NCBI RefSeq assembly: GCF_036352135.1
Contig: NZ_CP143578.1
Location: 186,001 to 250,000, forward strand
Origin: Metamycoplasma gateae
GTDB lineage: Bacteria > Bacillota_I > Bacilli_A > Mycoplasmatales > Metamycoplasmataceae
Length of the DNA: 64,000 bases
Direction of reading: 5' to 3'
Position numbers and translations under genes: made by a program. A model generated the notes under the pieces. It was given only the letters and a program-made list of their open reading frames with translations, was not told the origin of the DNA and made no database searches. Shown here one piece after another: positions 62,451-64,000 of the stretch (positions within the stretch are counted from its first letter, which is position 1; every line of letters starts with the position of its first letter).

Positions 62451-64000
62451 TTATAAGTCGTATTTTTTAGAATTTTTAAAATATTCCTCTTTGTTTTTCA
62501 TTAAATATTTTATTAAATCAGCAGTCATTAACATAGCCATTACATCATTATGACAATATTTTTTTAAATCGTTAATTATTTCATTTCATTCATTATCTTT
62601 TATTACATTCAAGGCTCTTGAGGCGGCTGTAATTAATGCTGATGAACCATTTTTTATATTTAATTCAGAATACGGTATTATATTATGTTTTAAATATTTT
62701 CCTAACTTATTTTGAGTAACAAAATATTCTATTTTTTTGATTGAATAAGAACCGTTAATGAAACCTAAATTTATTATTCTGTCGTTAACATATAAATTTT
62801 GTCTATGACTTGAAAAAACATTGCACAAATCTACCAATTTACTTGTTATAAATAAGATCTTATCTTTATAAATTTCTAATTCATTTTTTGTTATCTCATT
62901 TTTGTAATAATAAATATATAACTTATCCAAAATTTCATTCAATCTTGATCTTTCATATGAAATATTGTAAATAATATAATATGAAATTTCTTCATCATAT
63001 AAGTCGTCTATTATTTTTTTATAAGTACCCAGATCAAAATGAAGAGGGTCATAAACATAGTCTATTGATTCATAAATCTCATTATTTTGAGTTTTTATAA
63101 TTGATGTCTGTGATATAACTTGATTTCATGCAGGCAAATAATCTATAAGTGGAGTAGGTATTGTAACTCCTTCAAAATCAAATCATGCAATTTTTGCTTC
63201 GCTATCATTTATTACTTTATATTCATTGATAAATTCGATGTTAGGGTTTATTGAAATTAAGTTATTTTCATAAAATTCTTTTATCATTCTTCGTTTTAAA
63301 ACACCCAGGTTTTCATCTAATCCCGATATTGCCTTTAGTATTTTTTTCTGGCCAAACTTATAATCAGGAAATTGCTTTTCAAAAATTTTATTAAACCATT
63401 TATTTGAATTGAAATTGTCTATAAAATCATCTTTTGTGATTTTTCAATCCACAGGAATATTATCCTTATTTTTTATCAATGTTAAAAATTCTTCAAATGA
63501 GCAAGTATATAAACTATTTTTATTATTGTTATCATCAACACCCAATTTTTTATCATTAAAATTGTAATTTGCAAAAACTAAATTAGATAAAACATGTTCA
63601 ATTATTGATAAATTATCTTTTTTAGCCCTTTTAGAGGAGTAATTGAAATTCGGGTTTGCAACATACAAATTTTCTATTTCTTCTTGCGTGTATTTTTCTT
63701 TATTTTCTTTCGATAAAGAAACACCACTTTTAGATGTTGAACAATATTTAGTTAGATAAAATTCTAATTTATTTTTTCTTATATTTTTATCTTTTAAAAA
63801 CTTTGGCTTTAATAAAAATATTTCATTTATTTTAAAAAAATTAGCAATTATTTTGAAATCAAAATATGATTTTAGTAGATTTTTCTTCTTTGTTTTATTA
63901 GAATATATCAAATTACCAAAAGTATTATTTTTTAAATCAGCAAACATAACCTTGGAAATACATTTTTCGTATTCAAAAACAGGGTTAATTATTAATCAAC
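62451..64000 (-). CDS. DUF2779 domain protein, cut at the window end
   Basis: At least 516 codons; the frame stays open to base 64000, so the N-terminus is missing. The C-terminal half has the DUF2779 pattern: IAWFDFEGVTIPTPLIDYLPAWNQVISQTSI, then YVYDPLHFDLGTYKKIIDDLY and SYYIIYNISYERSRLNEIL, the RNase-H/DEDD-like fold with DFE and a final HNDVMAMLMTADLI. In mollicutes such proteins join this to an N-terminal nuclease-like region, and I recall the label UU173 family. A nuclease role is inferred. Transcription is toward recU, 51 bases away. Confidence 0.75.

Noticed and set aside
1-64000. CRISPR array, prophage or integrative element
   Set aside because: No regularly spaced repeats, cas genes, phage structural genes, integrase or att-like repeats were seen. 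The only mobile element is the IS.

Overview
This window is a chromosome segment of a mycoplasma (Mollicutes). The DNA is very AT-rich. Nearly every gene has to be read through in-frame TGA codons as tryptophan (genetic code 4), and the matching tRNA-Trp with anticodon UCA lies at 51974-52048. Genes are packed with overlaps or gaps of a few bases. No cell-wall or biosynthetic operons are present, and sec, tRNA-synthetase and DNA-repair genes dominate. Proteins at 50056-51704 look like families I remember being named after M. hominis loci (MHO_1580, MHO_1590). With the IS1630-like element this makes the hominis group (Metamycoplasma) my best guess, but that is inference. All coordinates below join pieces split at TGA. 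No gene-free stretch exceeds about 300 bases.

Layout. 1-5256 (+): rsmE end, rplM-rpsI, tRNA-Ile, rpsO, trmL, rbgA and a large SGNH-like protein without catalytic residues. 5262-6569: an IS30-family element inside, and duplicating, a terminator palindrome. 6575-8778 (-): ffh and two membrane proteins. 8990-14725 (+): glyS, dnaG-rpoD, nfo. 14847-20127 (-): pepP, rpmG, pgsA, a membrane protein, a degenerate GH13 protein, holA. 20286-22928 (+): yebC, comEA-comEC. 22909-27662 (-): ecfA1-ecfA2-ecfT-ligA. 27851-29677 (+): a large lipoprotein. 29758-42788 (-): hpt, deoxynucleoside kinase, a DUF2188 gene with folD, smpB-ssrA, secG-rnr, hisS-aspS, secDF, ruvA-ruvB. 42895-45302 (+): ppa, an HTH protein, an unknown protein. 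45319-46092 (-): nadE. 46231-48932 (+): efp, an Asp23-like protein and a degenerate transketolase. 48940-49647 (-): a pseudouridine synthase. 49764-51936 (+): three unknown proteins and acpP. 51974-52231: two tRNAs. 52317-61906 (+): prfA-prmC, dnaJ behind a CIRCE-like operator, topA, a membrane protein, cmk-der-gpsA-hup. 61896-64000 (-): recU and a DUF2779-type protein cut by the window end.

What stands out. Three proteins keep the fold signature of an enzyme but have lost its catalytic residues (SGNH hydrolase, GH13 glycosidase, transketolase). At least ten genes have a -10 hexamer 6-9 bases before the ATG, predicting leaderless mRNAs. The IS element has split a two-way terminator. The tmRNA starts two bases after the smpB stop. 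A CIRCE-like element overlaps both the prmC stop and the dnaJ promoter. A 16-base poly-T/poly-A tract lies before a gene for a membrane-anchored protein.
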